Shown: positions 29,156 through 37,264 of the stretch, in pieces | Numbering within the stretch: position 1 is the stretch's first letter | How the letters are laid out: every line of letters begins with the position of its first letter | Assembly: GCF_023634645.1 (NCBI RefSeq) | Contig: NZ_JAMKMR010000001.1 | Coordinates: forward strand, 248,001-312,000 | DNA: 64,000 nucleotides | Source of the DNA: Vibrio sinus | Lineage (GTDB): Bacteria; Pseudomonadota; Gammaproteobacteria; Enterobacterales; Vibrionaceae | Direction: 5' to 3' | The notes under the pieces: generated by a model | The model's database searches: none | What the model was told of the DNA's origin: nothing | Seen by the model: the letters and a program-made list of their open reading frames with translations, nothing else | Made by a program: the position numbers and the translations under genes

Positions 29156-30052
29156 ATGGCCAGTAGTGCTTGGATGAGCTTTCCCGAGATGGATCGCGCT
29201 GATCTTCGGTTGATTCGAAAAACATTAGACGGTGGATACCGCGAATTCTCTCGAGCGTATGGTGACGCCATTGAGTCTTTTTTTCATCCTCTCCAATCCT
29301 TTCTAATTTGGTTTGAAAAGCTACTAATTTCAACCCCTTGGTGGATTGTTCTCGCCGTATGCGCTTCGCTTATTTATGCCGCAAGTCGTTCGTGGAAATT
29401 AACACTAGGTGGCATCGTATCATTACTTCTGATTGGCTACTTTGGTATGTGGGAAGACACTATGCGAACGCTAAGCATCATAACGGTGTGTACTATGCTC
29501 GCCATAGTAATCGGTATCCCAGTTGGCATTGCGATGGCCCGTTCAAATCGCGTACAAGCAGGAGTCACACCACTACTTGATATCATGCAAACCATGCCTG
29601 CTTTTGTCTATCTGATTCCGGTGGTCATGCTGCTTGGCATAGGAAAAATACCAGGTCTTATTGCAGTCGTCATCTATGCCATCCCTCCAGTCATCCGTTT
29701 AACCAACCTAGGGATACGATTAGTCGACAAAGAAGTGTTGGAAGCGGCAACGGCATTTGGTGCCAATCGAAAGCAGCGCTTATGGGGTGTACAGCTTCCC
29801 CTAGCCATGCCCACTATTATGGCAGGCATCAACCAAACCATTATGATGGCCTTGTCTATGGTGGTGATCGCTTCAATGATTGGTGTAAAAGGGCTTGGCC
29901 AACCCGTACTGAAATCGATCACCAACCAATACTTTACCCTCGGACTACTCAATGGGTTTGCGATCGTCGCACTTGCTATACTGTTTGATAGGGCTTCTCA
30001 AGCTTACGCCAAGCGTGTGCAAGCACATCTAGGAGACAACAAGCATGACTAA
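29156..30052 (+). CDS. proW: Glycine betaine/proline-type ABC transporter permease
   Basis: A 298-residue inner-membrane permease. After a hydrophilic N-terminus of about 50 residues it has about six to seven membrane segments and the binding-protein-dependent transport loop (EAATAFGANRKQRLWGVQLP, with the EAA...G motif). TMPAFVYLIPVVMLLGIGKIPG is typical of the ProW/OpuAB family. A TTG at 29129 is in frame, but the ATG at 29156 has AAGGAT 8 bases upstream. The gene overlaps the ATPase gene by 8 bases, which suggests translational coupling. Confidence 0.88.
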   Translation: MASSAWMSFPEMDRADLRLIRKTLDGGYREFSRAYGDAIESFFHPLQSFLIWFEKLLISTPWWIVLAVCASLIYAASRSWKLTLGGIVSLLLIGYFGMWEDTMRTLSIITVCTMLAIVIGIPVGIAMARSNRVQAGVTPLLDIMQTMPAFVYLIPVVMLLGIGKIPGLIAVVIYAIPPVIRLTNLGIRLVDKEVLEAATAFGANRKQRLWGVQLPLAMPTIMAGINQTIMMALSMVVIASMIGVKGLGQPVLKSITNQYFTLGLLNGFAIVALAILFDRASQAYAKRVQAHLGDNKHD

Positions 30053-31256
30053 CCCCCTAGTCGAAATATGCGGTTTATATAAGATATTCGGACCAAGCCC
30101 CCTATCTGTCATTGATAAGATTAAAATTGGTGAATCCAAAGAACAAATTTTGTCAGAAACAGGCCACACGGTTGGTTTGAAAGATATTAACCTCAGTATC
30201 CAAAAAGGCGAGATTTTTGTGATCATGGGGCTATCTGGCTCTGGGAAGTCGACGCTCATTCGGCATTTTAACCGCCTTATTGATCCAACACTTGGGCAAA
30301 TTTTTGTAGAAGGCGTTGATGTCACTGAACTTTCAACCAAAGAGTTAGAAGAGTTTCGCAGACATAAAATGTCGATGGTGTTTCAACGATTTGGCTTAAT
30401 GCCACACCGCAATGTCGTAGATAACGTTGCGTATGGACTTGAAATTCAGGGCATAAAGAAAGAGCAACGATTACAGACAGCCAAACAATGGCTTGATACG
30501 GTAGGGTTAGCGGAGTATGCCGAGCAATACCCTTCGCAACTCTCTGGTGGTCAACAACAGCGCGTTGGACTTGCCAGAGCTCTATGTACAGACGCTGAAA
30601 TCTTACTTATGGACGAAGCATTCTCCGCCCTAGACCCACTTATTCGAAGCGAGATGCAAGATCAACTCATTGAACTACAAAACGACCTACACAAAACCAT
30701 CATTTTTATTACCCATGATCTAGACGAAGCCCTTCGACTTGGCGATCGCATCGCAATTCTGAAAGACGGAGAACTGGTCCAGCAAGGGACTCCGGATGAA
30801 ATTCTTCTCAACCCCGCAAACGACTATGTAGAAGCATTTGTCAAAGACGTTAACCGAGCGAGAGCATTAACAGTGGAGGCGGTAATGCAGCCTCCTGCGC
30901 ACCGGATTACGGCGGAGTCGATTGATGAAGCACTGAAACAAATGAAGAAACTTAAAAAGGACTACGCTTATCACGTTACTGACGACGGCTATCAAGGTCT
31001 TGTGACACGAGAAAACCTGCAAACCGCATTTGAAGATGTGTCCGTTGCTGGATTTAACGAAGAAATCTATGAAGAAATCCCTGCAATTTCCCCAGCAGCG
31101 GCGATTGAAGAAGTGCTACCAGACAGCATGTCCTGTGAATATTCTCTCCCTGTTGTAGACGAGGAAGGCAATTTGAAGGGTGAACTTCAGAAGCAAGCCG
31201 TTGCTGATATCTTTGCTGAAGGTACGGAATCTGAGCCGAAAAAAGCCGCGAATTAA
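30045..31256 (+). CDS. proV: Glycine betaine/proline-type ABC transporter ATPase with CBS domains
   Basis: The 403-residue ATPase powers the ProXW-type importer. Walker A is GLSGSGKS (about 62-69), the Q loop lies in MVFQRFGLMPHRNV, the signature is LSGGQQQRV, Walker B is ILLMDEAFSALDP and the switch histidine is in FITHDLDEA. From about residue 280 the C-terminus looks like a pair of CBS domains, which in this family sense ionic strength. It begins inside the end of the permease gene. The N-terminal 45 residues (KIFGPSPLSVIDKIKIG) match the ProV-type extension. Confidence 0.9.
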   Translation: MTNPLVEICGLYKIFGPSPLSVIDKIKIGESKEQILSETGHTVGLKDINLSIQKGEIFVIMGLSGSGKSTLIRHFNRLIDPTLGQIFVEGVDVTELSTKELEEFRRHKMSMVFQRFGLMPHRNVVDNVAYGLEIQGIKKEQRLQTAKQWLDTVGLAEYAEQYPSQLSGGQQQRVGLARALCTDAEILLMDEAFSALDPLIRSEMQDQLIELQNDLHKTIIFITHDLDEALRLGDRIAILKDGELVQQGTPDEILLNPANDYVEAFVKDVNRARALTVEAVMQPPAHRITAESIDEALKQMKKLKKDYAYHVTDDGYQGLVTRENLQTAFEDVSVAGFNEEIYEEIPAISPAAAIEEVLPDSMSCEYSLPVVDEEGNLKGELQKQAVADIFAEGTESEPKKAAN

Positions 31257-31393
31257 CGCGATTGTGATATCAAACTCGTATTGCTCAGAACCCTGCACCT
31301 TGGCGTAACTTAGGGATAGATATACTTATATTAAACAATATGTTAACAAGAAAAATTTATTAACACGATTAAAAAATTTTGTTTTAATTTTTG

Positions 31394-31440
31394 CTCAATT
31401 CGAACTAATTTCGCGTTGTCTCTACAACAACCGAATTGAG
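31394..31440 (+). promoter_or_regulatory. Leader hairpin overlapping the ribosome-binding site of the maoP-like gene
   Basis: CTCAATTCG and CGAATTGAG are perfect 9-base complements 29 bases apart, and between them GTTGT-CTCT-ACAAC forms a second small stem. The last bases of the outer arm (GAG) are part of the GAGG ribosome-binding site of the next gene, so folding would hide it. A DNA-level protein site is the alternative. Confidence 0.5.
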
Positions 31441-31446
31441 GACGAT

Positions 31447-31818
31447 ATGATAGATACTCAGCTACGAGTGGGTAGCACTATTTTTTATGATAATAAAACG
31501 TTCCCACGTGGCTTTGCTAAATCTGGCAACTTCACTATTTTAGAAGAAGAACTACTCATGCGGTATGGTCACACGATGGCAAAATTGGAATCTGGTGACC
31601 TAACACCAACGAACGAAGAGGAACAACACTTCATCAACACACTCTCCGACCCTACACTGGCCTCAACCAAACTCGAAAAAACCTGGCTAAAATACACAAA
31701 ACTTGCGCGTGGTAGAAAACAATTTCATCCCTTAAACAGTAAGAAATCCGCTTCAGCGACACAAAGCCTCGTTCAGCTAGAAGATGAAGCGTCAGACGCT
31801 CTATTTGACGAAGATTAA
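31447..31818 (+). CDS. DUF413 / MaoP-family protein
   Basis: A 123-residue protein like E. coli MaoP (YifE): FYDNKTFPRGFAKSGNFTIL, EEELLMRYGHTMAKLESGDL, EEEQHFINTL, and LEKTWLKYTKLARGRKQFHPL with an acidic tail. MaoP helps organise the Ori macrodomain with its site maoS in E. coli. Whether this copy does so is unknown; the match is to the family. It is followed after 20 bases by the LuxR-ligand-like gene, so the two form an operon. A structured leader precedes it. Confidence 0.78.
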   Translation: MIDTQLRVGSTIFYDNKTFPRGFAKSGNFTILEEELLMRYGHTMAKLESGDLTPTNEEEQHFINTLSDPTLASTKLEKTWLKYTKLARGRKQFHPLNSKKSASATQSLVQLEDEASDALFDED

Positions 31819-31838
31819 CGCGCAAAAGGATTCCCATC

Positions 31839-32306
31839 ATGAGTTTTACCGACCTAATCAATCAACGCCTTGGCATTAGAGACACTTACATCGCTATTCG
31901 GCTGCATAACCACCAAACCGACCAATCCGAGCTTGTCACTAATATCCCTGACGACTTTCGAAACACCTACTACGAAAAGCGCTACAACGATATTGACGAT
32001 TCATTTAGCTACACCGAACAAAACATAGGAAAACTATGTTTTCCAAATACGCTCAATCCAGACTATGAGTCAAAATTTCTACCTATCTTAGAGTCTCATG
32101 GATTTTTTAATCTCGCGTCTTTCTCCATTGGAGACGACATACAGCTGACTTGTATCATCACACAAACAAAACAAATTCAAGATGCGGCGCAAGAGTTTCT
32201 TGCTCTACGTGACAAGGTCATCCAGTGGTGCAGCATCATTGTTGATGAGTTTTGTGAGTTAGCAGATAGCAGCCATTTTGACTTTAACGCGATACCGAAA
32301 GCATAA
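31839..32306 (+). CDS. Protein resembling a LuxR ligand-binding domain without HTH
   Basis: A 155-residue cytoplasmic protein. The centre reads IPDDFRNTYYEKRYNDIDDS, close to the P-x-x-W/F-x-x-x-Y-x-x-x-x-Y-x-x-I-D-P pattern of autoinducer-binding domains of LuxR-type regulators, followed by ESHGFFNLASFSIGDDIQLT and a C-terminal helix. The LuxR helix-turn-helix is absent and the next gene runs the other way, so this is a stand-alone domain. It may bind a small molecule or modulate a regulator. It is co-transcribed with the maoP-like gene. The assignment is tentative. Confidence 0.5.
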   Translation: MSFTDLINQRLGIRDTYIAIRLHNHQTDQSELVTNIPDDFRNTYYEKRYNDIDDSFSYTEQNIGKLCFPNTLNPDYESKFLPILESHGFFNLASFSIGDDIQLTCIITQTKQIQDAAQEFLALRDKVIQWCSIIVDEFCELADSSHFDFNAIPKA

Positions 32307-32308
32307 CG

Positions 32309-33046
32309 TTAGACTGGCATCAATTTCTTCTGTAGGCTAAACCGATCTGCATTCACCCCCTTTTTCCAATATCCTACAGCGAAAATGTTCAACCTATCGA
32401 ATCCCATTTCCTCTTGTAGAATGGGGCGAAGTGAACGGATAGTCCGAGCCTCTAACGCTAACAATGTGTGAGTATCTTTAGACATATCTTGCGCAGTATC
32501 GGCAACTAATGCCTCTATTGTCGTCTGCGCTTCATCCTCAATAAACCAGTATGTGTTTTCAGTAGCGTCGTAATCTAGGTCAATAATATCTGCTCTTGTC
32601 GGCACCACGATAAAGGCTCTTACGTCCGCCTGCTGGCGAAACCTTGGGACATAACCATTAATCGCGTTGATTGAGGTCAAATCGCCTATCAACAAATAAC
32701 TGTGGTGATCAAAATTAGTCAGTTTCATTGGCCCAGGCCCTGCGATGCCAACTTGGTCACCTACGCTTGCTTGCTTTGCCCAATCAGTTGCGGGGCCGTT
32801 GTGCCTATTCACCACAAAATCCAGCTCTAGCTCCAAGGTCTCAGGGTTAAACGCTCGAATTGTATAGGAACGCTTAACGCTACCGTGCTCATGATCATTT
32901 TGCAGTACAACCTTTACATAAGTACCTTCTTGCCCCACAGGGAAGCCTTTCAAACTCTCTCCTGTCACCGTAATTCTCCGAAGATGTGGCGACAAGTCGA
33001 TTATCTTACTGACCTGAGTTTGACGCGCTTGTTTCTTAGATTTCAT
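32309..33046 (-). CDS. Siderophore-interacting protein (FAD-linked ferric reductase)
   Basis: A 245-residue SIP/ViuB-type protein. The FAD-binding motif RSYTIR is followed by ELDFVVNRHNGPATDWA, GDQVGIAGPGP and SYLLIGDLTSINAING, and the C-terminus has the NAD(P)H-binding GYWKKGVN segment. These flavoproteins reduce ferric siderophores in the cytoplasm and release iron. No siderophore transport gene is adjacent. It is divergent from a marR gene, and the shared operator region suggests control by that regulator. Its stop codon nearly touches the end of the gene at 31839-32306, so the two converge. Confidence 0.9.
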   Translation of the reverse strand: MKSKKQARQTQVSKIIDLSPHLRRITVTGESLKGFPVGQEGTYVKVVLQNDHEHGSVKRSYTIRAFNPETLELELDFVVNRHNGPATDWAKQASVGDQVGIAGPGPMKLTNFDHHSYLLIGDLTSINAINGYVPRFRQQADVRAFIVVPTRADIIDLDYDATENTYWFIEDEAQTTIEALVADTAQDMSKDTHTLLALEARTIRSLRPILQEEMGFDRLNIFAVGYWKKGVNADRFSLQKKLMPV

Positions 33047-33097
33047 ATATTGCCTCTGTTAAGTAAAAAATCAGATTAATTGAAAATTAGAAATAAT

Positions 33098-33149
33098 GTT
33101 GATAAAGTCAACCATAAAGCAATATAGATGACAATGTCAACCATGTTGA
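33098..33149. promoter_or_regulatory. Tandem operators in the SIP/marR divergent promoter region
   Basis: GTTGATAAAGTCAAC (33098-33112) and GATGACAATGTCAAC (33127-33141) match at 12 of 15 bases and start 29 bases apart; the first is an inverted repeat GTTGA-N5-TCAAC. TCAACCATGTTGA (33137-33149) overlaps the second. On the minus strand the first covers a promoter with TTGACT, 16-base spacer, TAATTT for the SIP gene. On the plus strand TTGATA, 18 bases, TATAGA could serve marR. This is the expected layout for MarR autorepression. Confidence 0.65.
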
Positions 33150-33159
33150 GGGCAATAAT

Positions 33160-33585
33160 ATGTACAACGAACCATTAACAGAGCCGATCTATCACATTAT
33201 GCGCTCATACAAAATGGCGATGCGCAAAACATTAAAGGCCAAGGAATTGGGTTTAAATAAGATGTATATCAAATGCTTATCATTTATATACACTTCAGAA
33301 AATTGTACGGCCAACGATATTGCTAATCACTTTCATCGCGATAAAGGACAAATCGCCCGTCTTGTTAAAGACATGATTGAGCGAGAATGGATAACCAAAG
33401 TGCCAAACCCAGAAGACAAACGAAGCCAAATTTTGATACTTACCCAGCAAGGAAATGATATAGCTCAGCTTGTCTCCGACACGCAAACTACTTTGCAAAA
33501 GAAAATGCAGGAAAGCTTAACTAAAGAAGAGACAGAGGCGTTTCGAGCCATAGCCAATAAAATATCCGCCAGTCTAAAAGTGTAA
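33160..33585 (+). CDS. MarR-family transcriptional regulator
   Basis: A 141-residue winged-helix repressor. The recognition region reads SENCTANDIANHFHRDKGQIARLVKDMIEREW, the wing is KVPNPEDKRSQILILT, and N- and C-terminal helices form the dimer. It is transcribed away from the siderophore-interacting protein gene, and repeats in between fit its operators. The ligand could be a siderophore, iron-related signal or aromatic compound; nothing in the sequence decides. Confidence 0.85.
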   Translation: MYNEPLTEPIYHIMRSYKMAMRKTLKAKELGLNKMYIKCLSFIYTSENCTANDIANHFHRDKGQIARLVKDMIEREWITKVPNPEDKRSQILILTQQGNDIAQLVSDTQTTLQKKMQESLTKEETEAFRAIANKISASLKV

Positions 33586-33609
33586 CTGGCGGGAAAGTTA
33601 GTCCTTCTT

Positions 33610-34419
33610 TTAATCGTTAGGCGTGCAGAGTTTCACAGCTTTAGTCGCAATCATCGTCGACATAAACTGTTCAATCAGAAACCTTGGAGACGGGTGGTCA
33701 TCTTCATAGAACCCTGCAATCAAGAAACCAGCATCTGTCTGCAAACCAATCTGTTCAGTCAATGTATGCCCGAACACAATCGCTTCTTGTTTGCTGATCT
33801 TTTGTTGGAGTTCCTCCGTACCTAGGCTACTAATATCTGAATAAGGCAGGCGATATTTCGGGCGCAGTATGCCTTGTTCAGCTAGAGAAGTATCTTTGTC
33901 AAACACAAACAAAACGGGGTTATAAAAGCTGGTCAGCAACACCCCGTTAACTTTCAAGACTCGATAACATTCTTGCCACAAGCCCTTGAGCTCAGAGATA
34001 TATAAGTTCGAGATTGGCGAAATAATATAATCGAACGTTTGATCCGCAAATATGAACAGATCTCTCATATCACCTTTGATCGTCTCAAGCGTTAAGCCAT
34101 CGCGTTGTGCGACAAATTCGTCCTTTGCAAGCTGCTCTTGGGAAATATCATAAACCGTAACTTTAGCACCAGCTGCGGCCAAAACAGGGGCTTGCTGGCC
34201 TCCAGCTGAAGCCAAGCACAACACATTTTTTCCTTTAATGTCTTTGGGAAGCCAGCTTGTCTTTAAAGGCGTTTTCGTTATATGAACAGCCCAATTCCCC
34301 AACTTGGCTTGCTCAATGACTTCTTTTAGCACTGGTTTAGACCAATCGCCTTCTTCTTTGGCAAAGCCATCCCACACTAAACTGTTATGTTCAATAACGT
34401 TTTGATTTTCTATCGGCAT
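33610..34419 (-). CDS. Class I SAM-dependent methyltransferase
   Basis: A 269-residue protein with the Rossmann-type SAM-binding site: motif I VLCLASAGGQQAPVLAAAGA, motif II VTVYDIS, then IKGDMRD and FDYIISPISNLYI. The N-terminus (NSLVWDGFAKEEGDWSKPV) is shared by a group of small-molecule methyltransferases. The substrate is unknown. TTGGAG lies 6 bases before the ATG at 34419; a TTG 12 bases further up is less likely. It converges with the marR gene. Confidence 0.85.
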   Translation of the reverse strand: MPIENQNVIEHNSLVWDGFAKEEGDWSKPVLKEVIEQAKLGNWAVHITKTPLKTSWLPKDIKGKNVLCLASAGGQQAPVLAAAGAKVTVYDISQEQLAKDEFVAQRDGLTLETIKGDMRDLFIFADQTFDYIISPISNLYISELKGLWQECYRVLKVNGVLLTSFYNPVLFVFDKDTSLAEQGILRPKYRLPYSDISSLGTEELQQKISKQEAIVFGHTLTEQIGLQTDAGFLIAGFYEDDHPSPRFLIEQFMSTMIATKAVKLCTPND

Positions 34420-34946
34420 CACTATCTCCAATCAATTTTGATTGTTTTGCGCAAATATCCAAGTAAGACAAATACGTGAATATAGATTAAATATAACCAT
34501 TGCAGGAAAACAGTGAGAGAGCAGAAACGGTGAATACAGCAACAACCAACGTGTCTTATATGTGCAATAGACACCCAAGTGTGCTGGCAAAGAAGCGCCT
34601 GACAGTAAACTACGCCTACTAACCCTGTTAATCCAAATAGTTAAAGTAAAATGGAAAGGGGGTTAGTTGTTCATGATGGCGATAGCTCCTAAAGTTGACG
34701 CGCACAGGCTAACAGATGATCCTATTGAAACGCAAGCAACCTACCCTCCAAACTAAAAAAATGCCCTTTGTCATCTACTACGCTAGAAAATTCGGTTATG
34801 AGTCTTTTATACCTGAATGTATAAAAAGACTTCAATCGATGTTGCAAACAAGCTGTACATAAAAAGAAAGCGGTTAATAAACCAAGCCAAGTTCAAACAA
34901 GCGCTTGGTTTATTCGGCACACATAGTCAGCAAAGTAGCTTGAACG
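34420..34946. other. Intergenic stretch with two strong hairpins
   Basis: The 527 bases hold no convincing gene; a plus-strand frame at 34817-35134 is opposite the SDR gene. Two hairpins stand out: 34801-34831, where AGTCTTTTATAC pairs with GTATAAAAAGACT, and 34876-34914, described separately as the SDR terminator. The remaining part is spacer upstream of the methyltransferase. Confidence 0.45.
34876..34914 (-). terminator. Terminator hairpin after the SDR gene at 34947
   Basis: AATAAACCAAGC and GCTTGGTTTATT make a perfect 12-base-pair stem with a 15-base loop. It begins about 33 bases after the SDR stop on the minus strand, and the 3' arm itself ends in TTTATT. It would fit termination of the SDR transcript. 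Confidence 0.65.
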
Positions 34947-35699
34947 CTATAAATTCCCTACTCCCCCGTCAACCAACATCTCGGAACCCAACATGTACGA
35001 AGAGTCATCGGAAGCTAAAAAGACTGCCGCTTTTGCTATTTCTACCGGATGTGCCATTCTTTTTAGTGGAACCAATTGCCTTACCTCGTCAATCAGTCTT
35101 TGTTGCTCATGTTCAGACAATCCAAATTTGCTGAATGCATCTGTATGGGTAGGTCCCGGGCTAAGAGTATTTACACGTATGCCACGACCTTTCAGTTCAC
35201 TTGAAAGTGTTCGTGCGAGCGAACCCAAACCTGCCTTACTCGCTGCATACACACTACTTTGAGCTAACCCAATTCTTGCTGATACGCTACCACACAATAT
35301 CATTGAAGCGGGATCAGACAGTAGAGGCAACAACGCCTTAATCAGGAAAAAAGGCCCTTTAACGTTGGTGTCCATCACTTTGTCAAAACAATGCTCATCC
35401 CACTGTTCAAGTGGTTTGTGCGTCACATCACCAGCATTAATATAAACGACATCCAACTTTGGAACTAGCTTTGATATCTGATTCACCAAGTCAGTTTGCT
35501 GGCCAACAACGCTTGCGTCATGTTCAATCAAAATAGCTGAATCCCCTAATGCGTTCCTCGCATTTGCTAAGCCATCTTTCCTACGACCGGTGATGATGAC
35601 GGTGGCACCTTCATTCTGAAACTGACGCGCTGTTTCCAGTCCTATACCAGCACTTCCACCTGTAATAAGTGCGTATTTATTAATGAGCTTTTGTGTCAT
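34947..35699 (-). CDS. Short-chain dehydrogenase/reductase divergent from hxlR
   Basis: A 250-residue classical SDR. Cofactor motif TGGSAGIGLE, then NAG in VVYINAGDVTHK, catalytic serine in CGSVSAR, YAASK with the catalytic Tyr and Lys, and the C-terminal DGG. TGRR after beta-2 suggests NADP(H). It is divergently transcribed from an HxlR-type regulator 79 bases away, which commonly controls such oxidoreductases. The substrate is unknown; quinone or aldehyde stress roles are typical of this arrangement. Confidence 0.87.
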   Translation of the reverse strand: MTQKLINKYALITGGSAGIGLETARQFQNEGATVIITGRRKDGLANARNALGDSAILIEHDASVVGQQTDLVNQISKLVPKLDVVYINAGDVTHKPLEQWDEHCFDKVMDTNVKGPFFLIKALLPLLSDPASMILCGSVSARIGLAQSSVYAASKAGLGSLARTLSSELKGRGIRVNTLSPGPTHTDAFSKFGLSEHEQQRLIDEVRQLVPLKRMAHPVEIAKAAVFLASDDSSYMLGSEMLVDGGVGNL

Positions 35700-35777
35700 G
35701 AATCTATTTTCACTTGCTATTTACGAACGAGATATTCATTATTGCCACATTAGTATTATTTTGAAAGTAGGTACCTA

Positions 35778-36146
35778 TTGGATACTAAAGAAAAAAATAT
35801 AAATAGTGTGCAGCCTGTTAGCAGCTGCCCAATGGTCGACTTTGTCAATATCGTATCCGGTAAATGGGCCATCCCTATTCTCTATCGACTCATTGTGACT
35901 GATGATGTAATACGCTTTGGTGTACTACAACGAGCCATAGGAAGCATTACGCAAAAAGAGTTAACAAAACAATTGCGTGCTTTCGAAAAAATAGGGTTGG
36001 TGACTAGAAAGGTGTACCCTGAAGTACCACCGCGTGTTGAGTACAAAATCACGCCACTTGGGAAAACATTAAAGCCAACGTTAGATAGTCTGGCTCTCTG
36101 GATGGTAGAGCACAGAAATGAACTTATGGACGTGCATGATAACTAG
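35778..36146 (+). CDS. HxlR-family transcriptional regulator
   Basis: A 122-residue winged-helix regulator with the family's N-terminal cysteine (SSCPMVDFVNIVSGKWAIPI), the recognition helix in GSITQKELTKQLRAFEKIGL and the wing in [21 protein letters not shown]. The cysteine often senses electrophiles or thiol stress. It is divergent from the SDR gene and probably controls it. A broken copy of its 3' two thirds lies 2.7 kb downstream at 38590-38847, beyond a LysR/MFS pair. Confidence 0.88.
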   Translation: MDTKEKNINSVQPVSSCPMVDFVNIVSGKWAIPILYRLIVTDDVIRFGVLQRAIGSITQKELTKQLRAFEKIGLVTRKVYPEVPPRVEYKITPLGKTLKPTLDSLALWMVEHRNELMDVHDN

Positions 36147-36207
36147 TCACTGCCTTGTATGAGATAACGGATTTCTAATAGCATTTAAAATTTCAAAAAT
36201 ATAGACA

Positions 36208-37104
36208 ATGAATAAATTAGAAAGTATGAAAGCGTTTGTAGCGGTATGTGAATTCGGGAATTTCACATCTGCTAGCCCAGCCCTTAACATGTCTCCAGTA
36301 ATGGTCGGAAAACATATTGATTATTTAGAAAAACTGCTTTCTGTTAAGCTGATAAACCGGACCACCAGAAAGCAGTCCATTACCGAAGCAGGAAAAATAT
36401 TTTTAAAAGACTGTATAGATATCATTGAAAGAGTAAGAAAAGCTGAGTCATTATATGACAGAGTTAATGATAAGCCTAAAGGCAAGATAAAAATAACTGC
36501 TCCTAGATTACTAGGTACTTCGCTAGTTACTCCAATCATCACCGAATATATTAGTAAAAACCCTGAACTAGAGATAGAGCTTGTATTGGATGATAATGTT
36601 GTTAATATCGTTGAATGTGGATTTGATATAGCTATTCGTATTGGGCAACTTAGAGATTCTTGTTATCTTGTTGCAAAAAAATTAGACCCTTATAGTATGG
36701 TGGTATGTGCTTCTCCAGAATATATTAAAATACATGGTACACCAACACATCCTACTGAATTAGTAAACCATCGTTGCTTAAACCATCTTAAATGGAATGA
36801 TAAACTAGATTGGAACACCCTAATAAAAGATAGTTCAAAAAATATGGAGATAAAAAGCTCATTTTCTTCAGATAGTGGGTTAGCATTAAGTCACGCTGCC
36901 ATATCTGGAGTTGGAATAGCTATGCTACCTTCTTTCTTAGTCCGTAGAGAAATTAAAAACGGAACCTTACTCAGTATTTTATCTGAATACCTCCCTAAAG
37001 CAAGAGAAGTGAATATACTAACTCAGCATGACAAAAATCCCGTTAAAAAAGTCAAGGATTTAGTTGGTTATTTAGAGAGTAGAATGAAAAATATTGACCC
37101 ATGA
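36208..37104 (+). CDS. LysR-family transcriptional regulator
   Basis: A 298-residue regulator with the N-terminal winged helix (MNKLESMKAFVAVCEFGNFT, SPVMVGKHIDYLEKLLSVKL, INRTTRKQSITEAG) and a C-terminal effector domain (KIKITAPRLLGTSLVTPII). It belongs to the CrgA/DhcR-like group whose members often act next to efflux or oxidoreductase genes. The DNA is clearly more AT-rich than the flanks (many AAA/ATA codons), which points to acquisition. It converges with the MFS gene 37265-38443. No good ribosome-binding site is visible. Confidence 0.85.
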   Translation: MNKLESMKAFVAVCEFGNFTSASPALNMSPVMVGKHIDYLEKLLSVKLINRTTRKQSITEAGKIFLKDCIDIIERVRKAESLYDRVNDKPKGKIKITAPRLLGTSLVTPIITEYISKNPELEIELVLDDNVVNIVECGFDIAIRIGQLRDSCYLVAKKLDPYSMVVCASPEYIKIHGTPTHPTELVNHRCLNHLKWNDKLDWNTLIKDSSKNMEIKSSFSSDSGLALSHAAISGVGIAMLPSFLVRREIKNGTLLSILSEYLPKAREVNILTQHDKNPVKKVKDLVGYLESRMKNIDP

Positions 37105-37189
37105 AAATAAGGGGAAAATGAAAAGATAATTAAACATAGTCAGCCCACAGTTTTAAATAAATTAATGTTAGAATTTTAAAACACACTCT

Positions 37190-37242
37190 CTATTCACTTT
37201 CAAGCTTTTGACAGGTATTTTTATAAGCTTGAGAGTGAATAG
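37190..37242. terminator. Long hairpin between convergent LysR and MFS genes
   Basis: CTATTCACTTTCAAGCTT and AAGCTTGAGAGTGAATAG pair at 17 of 18 positions with a 17-base loop. It sits between convergent genes, so it may be a bidirectional terminator, although no long T run follows on either side. Confidence 0.6.
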
Positions 37243-37264
37243 AATTCTAGCACCTTAACAACCT

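Noticed and set aside
34817..35134. 105-codon plus-strand frame opposite the SDR gene
   Set aside because: Over half lies antisense to a well-supported SDR and crosses its terminator hairpin; no protein features.
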